Shown here: piece by piece, positions 55,126 to 63,439 of the stretch
Position numbering within the stretch: position 1 is the first letter of the stretch
Layout of the letters: every line of letters starts with the position of its first letter
NCBI RefSeq assembly: GCF_015352955.1
Contig: NZ_JACYOX010000035.1
Span: 1 to 64,000, forward strand
DNA from: Noviherbaspirillum soli
GTDB lineage: Bacteria; Pseudomonadota; Gammaproteobacteria; Burkholderiales; Burkholderiaceae_D
Reading direction: 5' to 3'
Length of the DNA stretch: 64,000 nt
Position numbers and translations under genes: made by a program
The notes under the pieces: model-generated
Database searches by the model: none
Seen by the model: only the letters and a program-made list of their open reading frames with translations
What the model was told of the DNA's origin: nothing

Positions 55126-55282
55126 TACCAATCCCAATCCATAACATCCCAGGTGAAACCGGTGGATTTTTTTGTCTGGCAAGACGGGTGGGGAGCCAAC
55201 AGACCAGCTATTGACGACGATCCCAACGCAGCCAGGCGGAAAAAGACGCGGTTTCACGAGACGTTATGGGTTGGGTTTGGTA
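55126..55282. mobile_element. MITE-like element with terminal inverted repeats
   Basis: The left end starts TACCAATCCCAATCCATAAC and the right end, read in reverse complement, TACCAAACCCAACCCATAAC. The similarity continues inward for about 45 bases, including GTGAAACCG and a T-rich run on both sides. TAA flanks both ends (55123-55125 and 55283-55285), a possible target duplication; if the ends are read one base-pair step in, the duplication would be TA. The 157-bp element encodes no protein. Transcribed, it would fold into a long imperfect hairpin. No copy of a matching full-length IS is in the window. Confidence 0.65.
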
Positions 55283-55411
55283 TAAGGCCAGACGGAGTTC
55301 GTGCATGCCAATACGGTGGCAAGCAGCGCCGTTTTGAAGGTGCCGCTGCATGAAGGCTGGGGACGGATGACCATGCCCTGTCTGCTGTCGCTGCCACTGG
55401 ATGCAACGATC

Positions 55412-56374
55412 TCACTGGCAGCCTGCTCCCGTGTCATGCAACGCCAAAAAACGTGTAGCTTCGGGTTGGTATCCTTCCCTACGAGCTGTCGTCTCTTCCA
55501 TTACCTGCATCGCGATATCGACAAAAGCCTTCAGCAAAATGGAAGGCGCCGACTGCAGCCAGGCCAGGTAAGTCACGCTTTCCAGCGGCCGTCCGTGCAG
55601 CGGCTTGTAAAGCAGCCCATCAAAATGCACCCTTTGCACCGACGCCGGCGCGAACGCGATGCCGACGCCGGCGCTGACCAAGCCGAGCGCGGTGTAGACC
55701 TGGCCGACATCGAGCGGTCGCTTCGGCACGAAGCCAGCCAGCGCGCAAGCGCGCATGATCGCTGTGTGGTAGTCGGGCGCCAAGTGCTGGGTGTAATTGA
55801 TGATGCGTTCCTCCGAGCATTCCTCAATCGATACCGCGTCGCGCCCGGCAAACGGATGGCTTGAGGGCACCGCGACGACAAACACTTCCGTCAGCAGCAG
55901 TTGCTTTGATACAGCCGACAAGTCGCTTACCGGGCGCACAAAGGCAATGTCGACTTCGCCCTGTTCAAGAGCACTTACCTGACCAATGACCGGAAACCAG
56001 CGCAACTGCACGTCGACTTCCGGAAACCGCTGATGGAAAGCGCGCAGGATGGGCGGCAACAACGTGTAGGCCGTCTGTTCAAAAAAGCCAACTGCCAACT
56101 TTCCCGTTTCGCCGCGTTCGGCGCGCTGGGTCTCCAGCACCGCCGACTCCGCCGCCCGCAGGACTTGCCTGGCCTTGATCAGAAACACTTGCCCGGCATC
56201 GGTCAGCTCGACCTTGCGCCGTGACCGGTTTAACAGGCTGACCCCCAGTTCTTCCTCCAGTTCGCGGATCTGCCGGCTCATCGGTGGCTGCGCGATATGT
56301 AGCTTCCGGGCAGCGCGGGTGAAATGCAGTTCTTCGGCGACGGCGATGAAATAACGCAGATGGCGCATGTCCAT
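55412..56374 (-). CDS. LysR-family transcriptional regulator
   Basis: This 320-residue LysR protein has the N-terminal winged helix HLRYFIAVAEELHFTRAARK and QPPMSRQIRELEEELGVSLL, and a periplasmic-binding-like effector domain from about residue 90 (LAVGFFEQTAYTLLPPILRA). It resembles the CatM/BenM branch, which senses aromatic or dicarboxylic acids. AAAAGG lies just before the ATG at 56374. It is divergent from the two PhyH genes, with an inverted repeat in the gap, and probably controls them. Confidence 0.9.
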   Translation of the reverse strand: MDMRHLRYFIAVAEELHFTRAARKLHIAQPPMSRQIRELEEELGVSLLNRSRRKVELTDAGQVFLIKARQVLRAAESAVLETQRAERGETGKLAVGFFEQTAYTLLPPILRAFHQRFPEVDVQLRWFPVIGQVSALEQGEVDIAFVRPVSDLSAVSKQLLLTEVFVVAVPSSHPFAGRDAVSIEECSEERIINYTQHLAPDYHTAIMRACALAGFVPKRPLDVGQVYTALGLVSAGVGIAFAPASVQRVHFDGLLYKPLHGRPLESVTYLAWLQSAPSILLKAFVDIAMQVMEETTARREGYQPEATRFLALHDTGAGCQ

Positions 56375-56394
56375 GTTGGTACCTTTTAAGTATC

Positions 56395-56416
56395 AATAGC
56401 GAACTAATTCGCTATT
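56395..56416. promoter_or_regulatory. Perfect inverted repeat between LysR and PhyH genes
   Basis: Arms AATAGCGAA (56395-56403) and TTCGCTATT (56408-56416) are separated by CTAA. It lies 21 bp upstream of the lysR start and 73 bp upstream of the PhyH GTG. The even-length symmetry does not fit the classic T-N11-A LysR box exactly, so another regulator could also use it. Confidence 0.55.
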
Positions 56417-56488
56417 TTACGTATGAGTATAGCCAGCCTATCATTTGCCCTGAGCAGAATCGCATCCGCCTTCACCGAGGAGACAACC

Positions 56489-57298
56489 GTGAAACTTAGC
56501 AAGACTCAGCTCGAGACTTACGACCGCGATGGCTATCTGGTCATGCCCGGTCTTTTTTCCGCAGACGAAGTTGGTGCGATGAAAGCCGAGTTGCGCCGCA
56601 TCCAGGACGTTGATACTGACCACCTGGTGCGCAAGCGCAGCGGCGGTATCGCCAAAACCATCTACCGGGTGCATGAAATTAACGGCCCAACTGCGTCACC
56701 CGTGTTCCATGCGGCGTCGCGCTGCCCGCGCATGCTGGAGCCGGCCCAGGGCGTACTGGGCGACGACAGCCTGTACGTCTACCATACCAAGTGCAACCTG
56801 AAGACGGCGATCGACGGCTCGGTCTGGCAGTGGCACCAGAACTATGGCACCTGGCGCAAGGATGGCGTGCCCGAGCCGGCGTTGACGACCGCGCTGGTCA
56901 TGCTCGACAAACCGACCGAGTCTAACGGTTGCCTGTACTTCATCCCCGGCAGCCACAAGGTCGGCAATCTGGAGCCGCGTTTTGACGAAGCGACCGCTTA
57001 CAAGTTCTGGGTGGTGCCCAAGGAAGACCTGCTCGACATCATGGCGCGCAGCCCGGAGCCGGTCCCCATCACCGGCGAACCCGGCACCGTCGTCTTCTTC
57101 CATCCGAACATCCTGCACGCCTCCGGCCACAATCTGTCGCAGCATGACCGCTGGGCTATTTACGTCGTCTACAACCAGGTGGCGAACCGGCCGCTGGATG
57201 TGCCCAACCCGCGCCCCGACTATGTGCGCTCAACCAACATCGCGCCGTTGAAGCTGGGCAGCGACGCCATCTTGGCCGCTGGCAGGGTGGCGGCATGA
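56489..57298 (+). CDS. PhyH-family (phytanoyl-CoA dioxygenase-like) protein 1, atypical iron site
   Basis: This 269-residue protein has the double-stranded beta-helix layout of Fe(II)/2-oxoglutarate PhyH dioxygenases (NGCLYFIPGSHKVG; TVVFFHPNILHASGHN). The distal His210 and the oxoglutarate-binding Arg221 are present. The first metal motif, normally H-x-D, is His116-Gln-Asn118 (WQWHQNYGTW), so a usual iron ligand is replaced by Asn. The start is a GTG at 56489 with GAGGAG six bases upstream. It overlaps PhyH 2 by four bases, so the two may form a complex in which this one is structural or unusual in chemistry. Confidence 0.85.
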   Translation: MKLSKTQLETYDRDGYLVMPGLFSADEVGAMKAELRRIQDVDTDHLVRKRSGGIAKTIYRVHEINGPTASPVFHAASRCPRMLEPAQGVLGDDSLYVYHTKCNLKTAIDGSVWQWHQNYGTWRKDGVPEPALTTALVMLDKPTESNGCLYFIPGSHKVGNLEPRFDEATAYKFWVVPKEDLLDIMARSPEPVPITGEPGTVVFFHPNILHASGHNLSQHDRWAIYVVYNQVANRPLDVPNPRPDYVRSTNIAPLKLGSDAILAAGRVAA

Positions 57299-58242
57299 AC
57301 GCGGCACTTCAGCAAACCGCTGCCGTATCGGGGACGGCCGCACATCGGCCAGTGCTCAGCGCCGCACAGGTCGCGGAATACCAGGCCGCTGGCTTCCTGA
57401 CAGTGCGCGCAATGCTGGAGCCGGCGCTGCTGCAGCGCCTTAACGCCGCGATTGCCCGAATCTGCGCAGAAGCTGCGGACCTGACCGCGAAGACGGCGCA
57501 TGTCGACCTCGACGCTTTCCACACACTCGAAAAGCCGCGCATACGTCGCATTTCTAGTCCCACCGAGCTCGACGAGGTTTTCATGGAAGCCGCGTTCGAC
57601 TCGGTGCTCGGTGATATCGCGGCCGATCTGATCGGCGGGCCGGTCAAGTTTTATCATTCCAAGGTCAACTTCAAATTGCCCGAAGGTGGCGCCGAAATCG
57701 GCTGGCATCAGGACTGGGCGGTCTTCCCGCATACGAACAGCAACATCGTTGCGCTGAGCGTGCCGCTGAACGCGTCGCGCACAGGCAACGGCTGCCTTCA
57801 GACGATACCTGGCAGCCATCGGCAAGGGCCGCGCAGCCATTGGGACCAGGACCGCTATACTCTCAACTGCAATGCCAGTATGACGGACGCGGATATGGCA
57901 CACGTGGTCGACAACGAACTCGATCCTGGCGACATTGTCGCGCACCATGGCCTGACGGTGCATGGCTCCAGTGCCAACCTATCCAGTGTGGTGCGGACAA
58001 CCTACATCATCCAATATGTGGCGGCAGATGCATTTGCTTATACGGCGCCGGTGATCAACAGTTGCCACCGCAACCGTATGGTGCGCGGAAAACCGGCGCG
58101 TCATGCGCGGGTAGAGCAGGGCGTGATCGAATTGCCCCCGGACTTCAGCGCTGGCTACGCAGGAATTTTTACTTTGCAAGACCAGCGACCCATTGAGATC
58201 CTCTCCGTCCTCAGTGCTGAAGGGCTGCCGCTTGCGCGGTAA
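57295..58242 (+). CDS. PhyH-family Fe(II)/2-oxoglutarate dioxygenase 2
   Basis: This 315-residue protein keeps the full PhyH iron site: His138 and Asp140 in IGWHQDWAVF, His223 in GLTVHGSSAN, and Arg234 for 2-oxoglutarate. It also has GNGCLQTIPGSHRQG. It probably hydroxylates an acid or acyl-CoA, for example alpha to the thioester. It overlaps PhyH 1 (ATGA) and shares its control region with the LysR gene. After the stop, GGACATT (58249-58255) and AATGTCC (58287-58293) could form a terminator-like stem. An IS701 element begins 118 bp downstream. Confidence 0.9.
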   Translation: MNAALQQTAAVSGTAAHRPVLSAAQVAEYQAAGFLTVRAMLEPALLQRLNAAIARICAEAADLTAKTAHVDLDAFHTLEKPRIRRISSPTELDEVFMEAAFDSVLGDIAADLIGGPVKFYHSKVNFKLPEGGAEIGWHQDWAVFPHTNSNIVALSVPLNASRTGNGCLQTIPGSHRQGPRSHWDQDRYTLNCNASMTDADMAHVVDNELDPGDIVAHHGLTVHGSSANLSSVVRTTYIIQYVAADAFAYTAPVINSCHRNRMVRGKPARHARVEQGVIELPPDFSAGYAGIFTLQDQRPIEILSVLSAEGLPLAR

Positions 58243-58359
58243 GGACGGGGACATTGCTCCCGGAGACGGCCATGCCCGGCCGCAAGAATGTCCTTGCTAG
58301 CGTTGACGTCACGGTGGCGCTTTGTTGCAGAAATAAAGTAAAGGGCGAGTTTGCCAGTT

Positions 58360-59698
58360 AGTGGTAGTTTGTTAAAGACGGAGATGAAGGTTGATTCCGT
58401 CTTTGCCGATAAGGAATTTCACGAGCGTGGCCAGCGGCAGCGCATTGGCAAACGGACGGCTTGGCTTTTTTTTCCGCATCGGGGGGCCATCCCGATTGTG
58501 CAGTCGCGCTTGCTGGGCTTCCTGCCACCAGCAGAAGGCAAAGGCACAGAACACCAGCACCCAATGACGACGGCGGATCGCCCGGTCACTGCGGACCATG
58601 AAGTCGGCCCAGCCAAGCTGATCTTTCATCTGTTTGTAGCCTTGCCCGACCCAGTGCCGCAAGCCGTACAACCGCACCACTTCTGCCAAAGGAGCCGCCT
58701 CGAGCGGCAGGTTGGTCGTCAAGTACCAGGTCGACGCCTCCGGTAAAGTGCTCCGGTCAGTGGTGGCACAAATGGCGCGCACCGGCTTGCCAGGGCCATA
58801 CCCCAGGAAGGTCAGTTCTGCAGCCCACCATTGTTCGACATGGCCGTCCCGGAAGTGGCGCGTTACCTTGTGCCAGTGGCGCGAAGGCAGTTCCTCGATC
58901 GCTTCGGCGAAGGAGTGGGCAACATCGGCAGGCGCCCAGCCACGTCCTACTGTGCCGCGGTGTGACAGCACAAAGGGCAGCCGGCGTTGCCGCAACGTTG
59001 CCACGAGTTCGCGATGGTCGCCGTGAAAGCAGTCGGCCACAATGGCCTTGAAGGCAATGCCAGCAGCCAATGCCCGCTCCACCAGAGCCAGGGCAATTTG
59101 CGGCCTGCTACGGAAGGCAGGGTCTTTCTTGCCGTCTGCCAGTCGACTTTCCGGGGTGTACGGGGCGACATGCAAGGGATAATACCGTTGCTCATTGGCC
59201 CACAAGGTCGTGACCGCGACGATGCCGTTATTGACCTTGCCGACTGAGCCCAGGTACTGACGTGCCACATGGTCGGTGGCATAGCCATCCTTACGGTCGC
59301 CAGTGTCATCAATGACAAGAACCCCATCTGCATCACTTGCTGTGAGCGGCTCTTCTCCCAGAAACTGCAATGTGCGCATCGTGATGCGGTCGGCATCCCA
59401 ACAAGACTCAGAGAGGAAGAACTGCAGTTGCTGTACGGGCGCGGTCTGCGCCTCGACGAGCGGTTCGGCACCGGCTAATGCCGTGAGCGTCTTGGGCCGG
59501 TCGCGCGGTGCCAGCAGACCAGCAAGATAAGTGCGAAAGTGATGACGTTGCGCCAGCAAATGAAACAAGGGATCGAAGTGCGTTGCGTAATCTTCCAGTG
59601 GACCCGGTGCCGGCGGACAAGGGCGACGTGCAGTCATGGCAGCAGTACCTCCTGCTACCACCACGACCTTCTGCCGCTACTTTCAACAAACTACCACT
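58360..59698 (-). mobile_element. IS701-family insertion sequence
   Basis: The left end begins AGTGGTAGTTTGTTAAAG and the right end, in reverse complement, AGTGGTAGTTTGTTGAAAG, giving terminal inverted repeats of about 15 bases around one intact transposase gene. The element is about 1.34 kb. I could not find a clear 4-bp target duplication, so one flank may have been rearranged. It lies 16 bp from the end of the IS630 relic. Confidence 0.75.
58372..59637 (-). CDS. IS701-family transposase
   Basis: This 421-residue DDE transposase has GVLVIDDTGDRKDG, with the first catalytic Asp, then KAIVADCFHGDHRELV with the second, and a C-terminal YGLRHWVGQGYKQMKDQLGW with the Glu/YREK-like region. AGGAGG six bases before the ATG at 59637 settles the start. 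It is intact and may be active. It fills almost all the element between the terminal repeats. Confidence 0.88.
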   Translation of the reverse strand: MTARRPCPPAPGPLEDYATHFDPLFHLLAQRHHFRTYLAGLLAPRDRPKTLTALAGAEPLVEAQTAPVQQLQFFLSESCWDADRITMRTLQFLGEEPLTASDADGVLVIDDTGDRKDGYATDHVARQYLGSVGKVNNGIVAVTTLWANEQRYYPLHVAPYTPESRLADGKKDPAFRSRPQIALALVERALAAGIAFKAIVADCFHGDHRELVATLRQRRLPFVLSHRGTVGRGWAPADVAHSFAEAIEELPSRHWHKVTRHFRDGHVEQWWAAELTFLGYGPGKPVRAICATTDRSTLPEASTWYLTTNLPLEAAPLAEVVRLYGLRHWVGQGYKQMKDQLGWADFMVRSDRAIRRRHWVLVFCAFAFCWWQEAQQARLHNRDGPPMRKKKPSRPFANALPLATLVKFLIGKDGINLHLRL

Positions 59699-59713
59699 CG
59701 CGCAGTTGTCGAA

Positions 59714-60666
59714 TTAATATACGGGATAGCCACAGAGGTTGAACCAGCCCTTTGCATCCGATTGCGTAATGTGTTCGATCGCTTGCGTCAGAGCTTCATC
59801 GAGTGCTTTCCGGGTCCGCGCCTTGGCTTTTCGTAGGATCGTCTTGAGCTTGGACCAGCACCTTTCAATTGGCGAGTAATCCGGTGAGTACGGCGGCAGG
59901 TAAAGCAATCGGGCGCCGGTGGCTTCAATGGCTTCCCGGATGCCGCTGACCTTGTGGACGCTGAGGTTGTCCATGATGACGATGTCATCGGCCACCAGCG
60001 TCGACACGAGCACTTGCTCGACATAGGCCCAGAACACGGCCGTATCGGTCGCGCCCTCGACTGTCATGGCGGCGTCGAGCCCGGTGCAAGACAGCGCACG
60101 GAGGAGCGTCACATTCAACCCAAAGTACTTTGGTACCGCCTCCGGTACGCACTGACCGAATTGGGCCCGGCCATAGCGGCGGGTCATGGCAATGTTGCAG
60201 CCGGACTCGTCAATAAACTTCAGATGTCGGCACGCGCAGGCGGCAACTTGCGTGCGGTATTGCTGACGTGCCAGTAATACAGTCGGTGTGTCCCGTTCGC
60301 TGGCATGAACGGTCTTTTTTTTCGACGCATATGCAGCCGCTGCATGAGCCGCCAGACACAGCTGAGGCTTACAGATAGCCCGCATTGCGCCTGCAGTCGC
60401 TCGGCCAGCTCAGTCAAAGTGAGGTCATTCTGCTCCTCAAGCCAGCGCCGCACTTGAGCGCAGGTAGCCGCATCGATCTGAGGCGGGCGGCCTGCCTGTC
60501 TCCTGTCGGGCTCAAAGGCTCCTGTACGGCGATGTATTCGCAGCAACTATTCGACAAACGACACGCTTACCCCAAAGAACTGGGCCACTTTGGCCTGCGA
60601 CGCTGTGCCGCGTTCACAAGCTTGGACAACTTTGCGTCGTAGATCGACGGAATAGGCAGCGCCCAT
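59714..60666 (-). pseudogene. IS630-family transposase, amber stop and -1 frameshift
   Basis: The gene starts at ATG 60666 (AAYSVDLRRKVVQACERG) and reads to a TAG at 60547-60549 (codon 40) just where relatives have SVSFVE followed by a Lys. The frame continues with RRTGAFEPDRRQAGRPPQID to an A8 run (plus-strand T8, 60315-60322), where the homologous sequence jumps to the -1 frame: HASERDTP, then [31 protein letters not shown] and [19 protein letters not shown] to 59714. A_AAA_AAA is a classic slippery heptamer, so the frameshift may be programmed; the TAG is not. No ends with clear repeats are visible. Confidence 0.8.
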
Positions 60667-60707
60667 GATTGCACCATCAGGTAGCCAATAGCACGCTTTA
60701 GACCGCA

Positions 60708-61492
60708 TTAAATCTGGATCGTTACTCCGTCTAGCATTTCGACAACCGCGCTAGGCGGGATTGCCTGATCAATCGCATCCTGCGGCCAGTCATGCACCAG
60801 CACCGGTTCGGCAATCTTGGCCCAGTCTTCCCCGCGTTTTTAAAATCGCCAATCAGCTCTTTTTTTTCGTGTCGACGCTGATGATGGGATCGCCCGTGCT
60901 GCCAAAGTGTTCGCGCTGCTCATTGATATGGTCGAACTGCTCTTGACGCTCTGCCGCAGAAGCACCCCCGGACTTCGGTACGCCGCGCATTGACCTTGGG
61001 AGAATACTTCAGCTTGCGCAGCAGCTTTGAGACGGTCGGACGGCTGACGGCATGCCCCTTGTTCTTCAGTGCTGTGCTCAGGTGCTGTAATGAACTGCGC
61101 TTGGCCTTGGGACGCCGTCCCATGGGATCGCCCGCCGTTTCCAAAGCCAGCACCGTCTCCAGGACGTGCTCCAATTCGGGATCGCGCTCCTCCGCGGCAG
61201 GCCGACCTCCGCCTGGTGCGCGCAAATGCACTTCAGGAGAACCGGCGAGATCTGCCTCGAGTTCATGACGCGCGCGCAAAATGGTGGTCGGGCCCATGCC
61301 GGTGATTTGCGCCAGCAAATGCTTGCCGCCATGGCCGAGACGCATCGCTTCCAGTGCCACAAACCAGCGCCGTTGTGGTTCATTAAGCCGACTGAGAAAG
61401 ACGTTCATGTGATGATGAAAGGCTTGATCCGGATGCGGCTCCGCTGATTGGCAACGCGGGCATTCACAACGATGTACCGGCGAATGAGTCAT
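60708..61492 (-). pseudogene. ISAzo13-family transposase, truncated and frameshifted
   Basis: From ATG 61492 (GGGAGA upstream) the frame gives FLSRLNEPQRRWFVALEAMR, AGDPMGRRPKAKRSSLQHLS and GHAVSRPTVSKLLRKLKYSP, matching the N-terminal part of ISAzo13-type transposases. A frame change near 60966-60970 (one extra G in a G5 run) leads to AAERQEQFDHINEQREHFGS and GDPIISVDTKKK. An A_AAA_AAG run at 60859-60867 then moves to ELIGDFK, and a further shift near 60840 to DWAKIAEPVLVHDWPQDAID. It stops at 60708, well short of full length. A dyad CTTGTT/AACAAG at 61545-61560 may belong to its right end. Confidence 0.7.
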
Positions 61493-61664
61493 GGCAATCT
61501 CCCTCATGAAACGCATTGTGCGCCGATCACTACCGAATCGCTATCTTGTTTTTTAACAAGCCCTAAGTAGATCTTGCAGTTCGCCGGCAAACCGCGGGTA
61601 CGCATTAATCGTCGACGCATAATCCGATAAAAAATGCGCCGGCGCGATACTGTCTCACTCGGTT

Positions 61665-62585
61665 CTACATGGCGAGATCTAACTCTGCAATCAAGGAGCG
61701 ATGTGTCGCAATGCCTGCCATTGCCCCATCAGCGACGGCCAGCGCCACGTTGCCGGCGGCCCGGGCCATGTCGCCGCAACAGAACACACCGTGCACAGTC
61801 GTCGCCTTCATTGAGTCGGTTACTACAAACTCGCCTGTCGGGCCAGCTTCCACGGCGCAGCCAAGCTGCTGAGCAAGCTCCCCTGTTAGCGTGGTGCGCG
61901 GCACGACGAACAATCCTGTCATCGGCAAGCGCCGCCCGTCGGCTAGAACCACGTCGGCCTCCCCATCGAGCCGGGCGACAGGTGTCGCCTCGATAGCGAC
62001 ACCACGTCGCGCCAGCGCCGCGCTCTGCGCGTCAGTCGGTGTGAAGGCGTTGTTTAGAAAGAGGGTTACGCGCCCCCAGTCCGGCAACAGCAATGCATGG
62101 TGCATCGACAGTTCGCTCGTGGCGAGTACGCCAATATCCGCGTCATCGAGCTCGTAGCCGTGGCAGTAGGGGCAGTGAAAGACACGTCGTCCCCAACGTT
62201 CGGCAAGACCTTCGATCGGTGGCAGCGTATCGGTAACGCCCGTCGCCAGAACCAGGCGGCGTGCGCTGACAGTACCGCCATCACCGAGCGTGACCTCGAA
62301 GAACCCGCCGTCGTTCGTCACCGATGCGACGATATCGTTGGCCCAAGCGACATTTGGATAGGCTCGCAATTGTGTCCGTCCCTGCGTGGCGATAGCCGCG
62401 GCTTCGCTCCCGTCTTGTGTCAGAAAGCCATGCGAATGCAGGGCAAAGCGGTTGCGGCGGCGCCCAGCATCGATGACAAGCACATTACGGCGCGCGCGGG
62501 CCAGCTGTAACGCGGCGGACAAGCCAGCGTAGCTGCCGCCAACTACAACAACCTCGAAATCAGTCTGCTTTTGGAACGTGTGCAT
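61665..62585 (-). CDS. Thioredoxin-reductase-like FAD/NAD(P) oxidoreductase
   Basis: This 306-residue flavoprotein has the FAD-binding VVVVGGSYAGLSAALQLARA, a CPYC redox pair in FHCPYCHGYELDD, and the C-terminal FAD segment GVFCCGDMARAAGNVALAVA. It resembles the bacterial thioredoxin-reductase-like family rather than true TrxB, whose CxxC is usually CATC. The second Rossmann loop is weak (IGVLATSELSMHHA lacks GxGxxG), so NADPH binding may be altered. GGAG precedes the ATG at 62585. It overlaps the upstream Rrf2 gene by 26 bases. Confidence 0.88.
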   Translation of the reverse strand: MHTFQKQTDFEVVVVGGSYAGLSAALQLARARRNVLVIDAGRRRNRFALHSHGFLTQDGSEAAAIATQGRTQLRAYPNVAWANDIVASVTNDGGFFEVTLGDGGTVSARRLVLATGVTDTLPPIEGLAERWGRRVFHCPYCHGYELDDADIGVLATSELSMHHALLLPDWGRVTLFLNNAFTPTDAQSAALARRGVAIEATPVARLDGEADVVLADGRRLPMTGLFVVPRTTLTGELAQQLGCAVEAGPTGEFVVTDSMKATTVHGVFCCGDMARAAGNVALAVADGAMAGIATHRSLIAELDLAM

Positions 62586-63024
62586 GTTGGTATTCTCCAT
62601 GTTGGTCGTACTGCGCATCGAATCGTTCGGACAGATCTGCGAGCGTCACGTCGGAGAAGCGACAAACCAACAAGGCTTCGGCCTCGTCGAAGGCGGTGGT
62701 CAGCGACTGGTTGACGACTTTCTCGACCAGACATTCGGGCTGCTCGGTCCGATTACCCATCGCGAACACCGCCGGCGAGCCGACGCTCACGTAAATGTCG
62801 TACAGCGTGAGGTTACGCAGGTCCGCGGTAAGCACCCATCCGCCGCCATGGCCCTTTTCGGAACCGACGTAGCCGCGCTCCCGCAGCCCGGCAAGCGTAC
62901 GCCGTACGAGCACCGGATTTGTTTGCAGAAAGCTCGCCAGTTCCTCGGACGTTAGGGCGCGCTTGCTGTTCGCCATGTGCAGCAGCACGTGAAGGATGGA
63001 AGATAGTTTGCTGTCGCGCCTCAT
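62560..63024 (-). CDS. Rrf2-family transcriptional regulator
   Basis: This 154-residue regulator has the winged helix SKLSSILHVLLHMANSKRAL and ELASFLQTNPVLVRRTLAGL, and the GGW wing EKGHGGGWVLTADLRNLTLY. Only isolated Cys residues (PECLVEK, VCRF) occur, not the three-Cys cluster of IscR/NsrR, so an iron-sulfur cofactor is unlikely; it is closer to the YwnA/CymR-like branch. It overlaps the flavoprotein gene and probably controls it, as in other Rrf2/thioredoxin-reductase-like pairs. The ATG at 63024 is chosen because upstream codons lie outside the domain. Confidence 0.87.
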   Translation of the reverse strand: MRRDSKLSSILHVLLHMANSKRALTSEELASFLQTNPVLVRRTLAGLRERGYVGSEKGHGGGWVLTADLRNLTLYDIYVSVGSPAVFAMGNRTEQPECLVEKVVNQSLTTAFDEAEALLVCRFSDVTLADLSERFDAQYDQHGEYQHAHVPKAD

Positions 63025-63193
63025 GTAACTTATGATAGTGCATGAGAGCGCGGATTGCAATCGCAAATCCAATGATCGGAACAATCGAACTTTTGATCCC
63101 GCTTGCTTCTATGCTGAGGTTTCGCGGTTCGCCTCTGCTTGTAGCAGCACTGCTGCCAGGGGCGCCGGTTCCGATTTGACCGCTCAGAAGCCC

Positions 63194-63340
63194 GAAATGG
63201 CACCCGAAGCAATAGAATGGGTGGCCTGGTACAACTATCATCGTCTGATGGAACCACTCGGCTATATCCCGCCCGCTGAAGCTGAGGCAAACTATTACCG
63301 GCAACTCAAAATCGATGCTGCTGAAGGCGCGTTAATTTGA
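63194..63340 (+). pseudogene. IS3-family transposase C-terminal fragment
   Basis: The frame encodes AIEWVAWYNYHRLMEPLGYI and PPAEAEANYYRQL to a stop at 63338-63340, a close match to the C-terminus of IS3-family OrfB proteins. The DDE core is missing. It differs from the relic at 1-263, so at least two IS3-type elements have been lost around this block. Confidence 0.75.
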
Positions 63341-63439
63341 ACCCGATTAGCCTCCACGATTCCCGGAGCAATTCATTATGGCTGAACTGCTTGCGCCAGT
63401 CCCGGCAGCAGTCTGATGACAAAGCAATTGGCAATGTCT

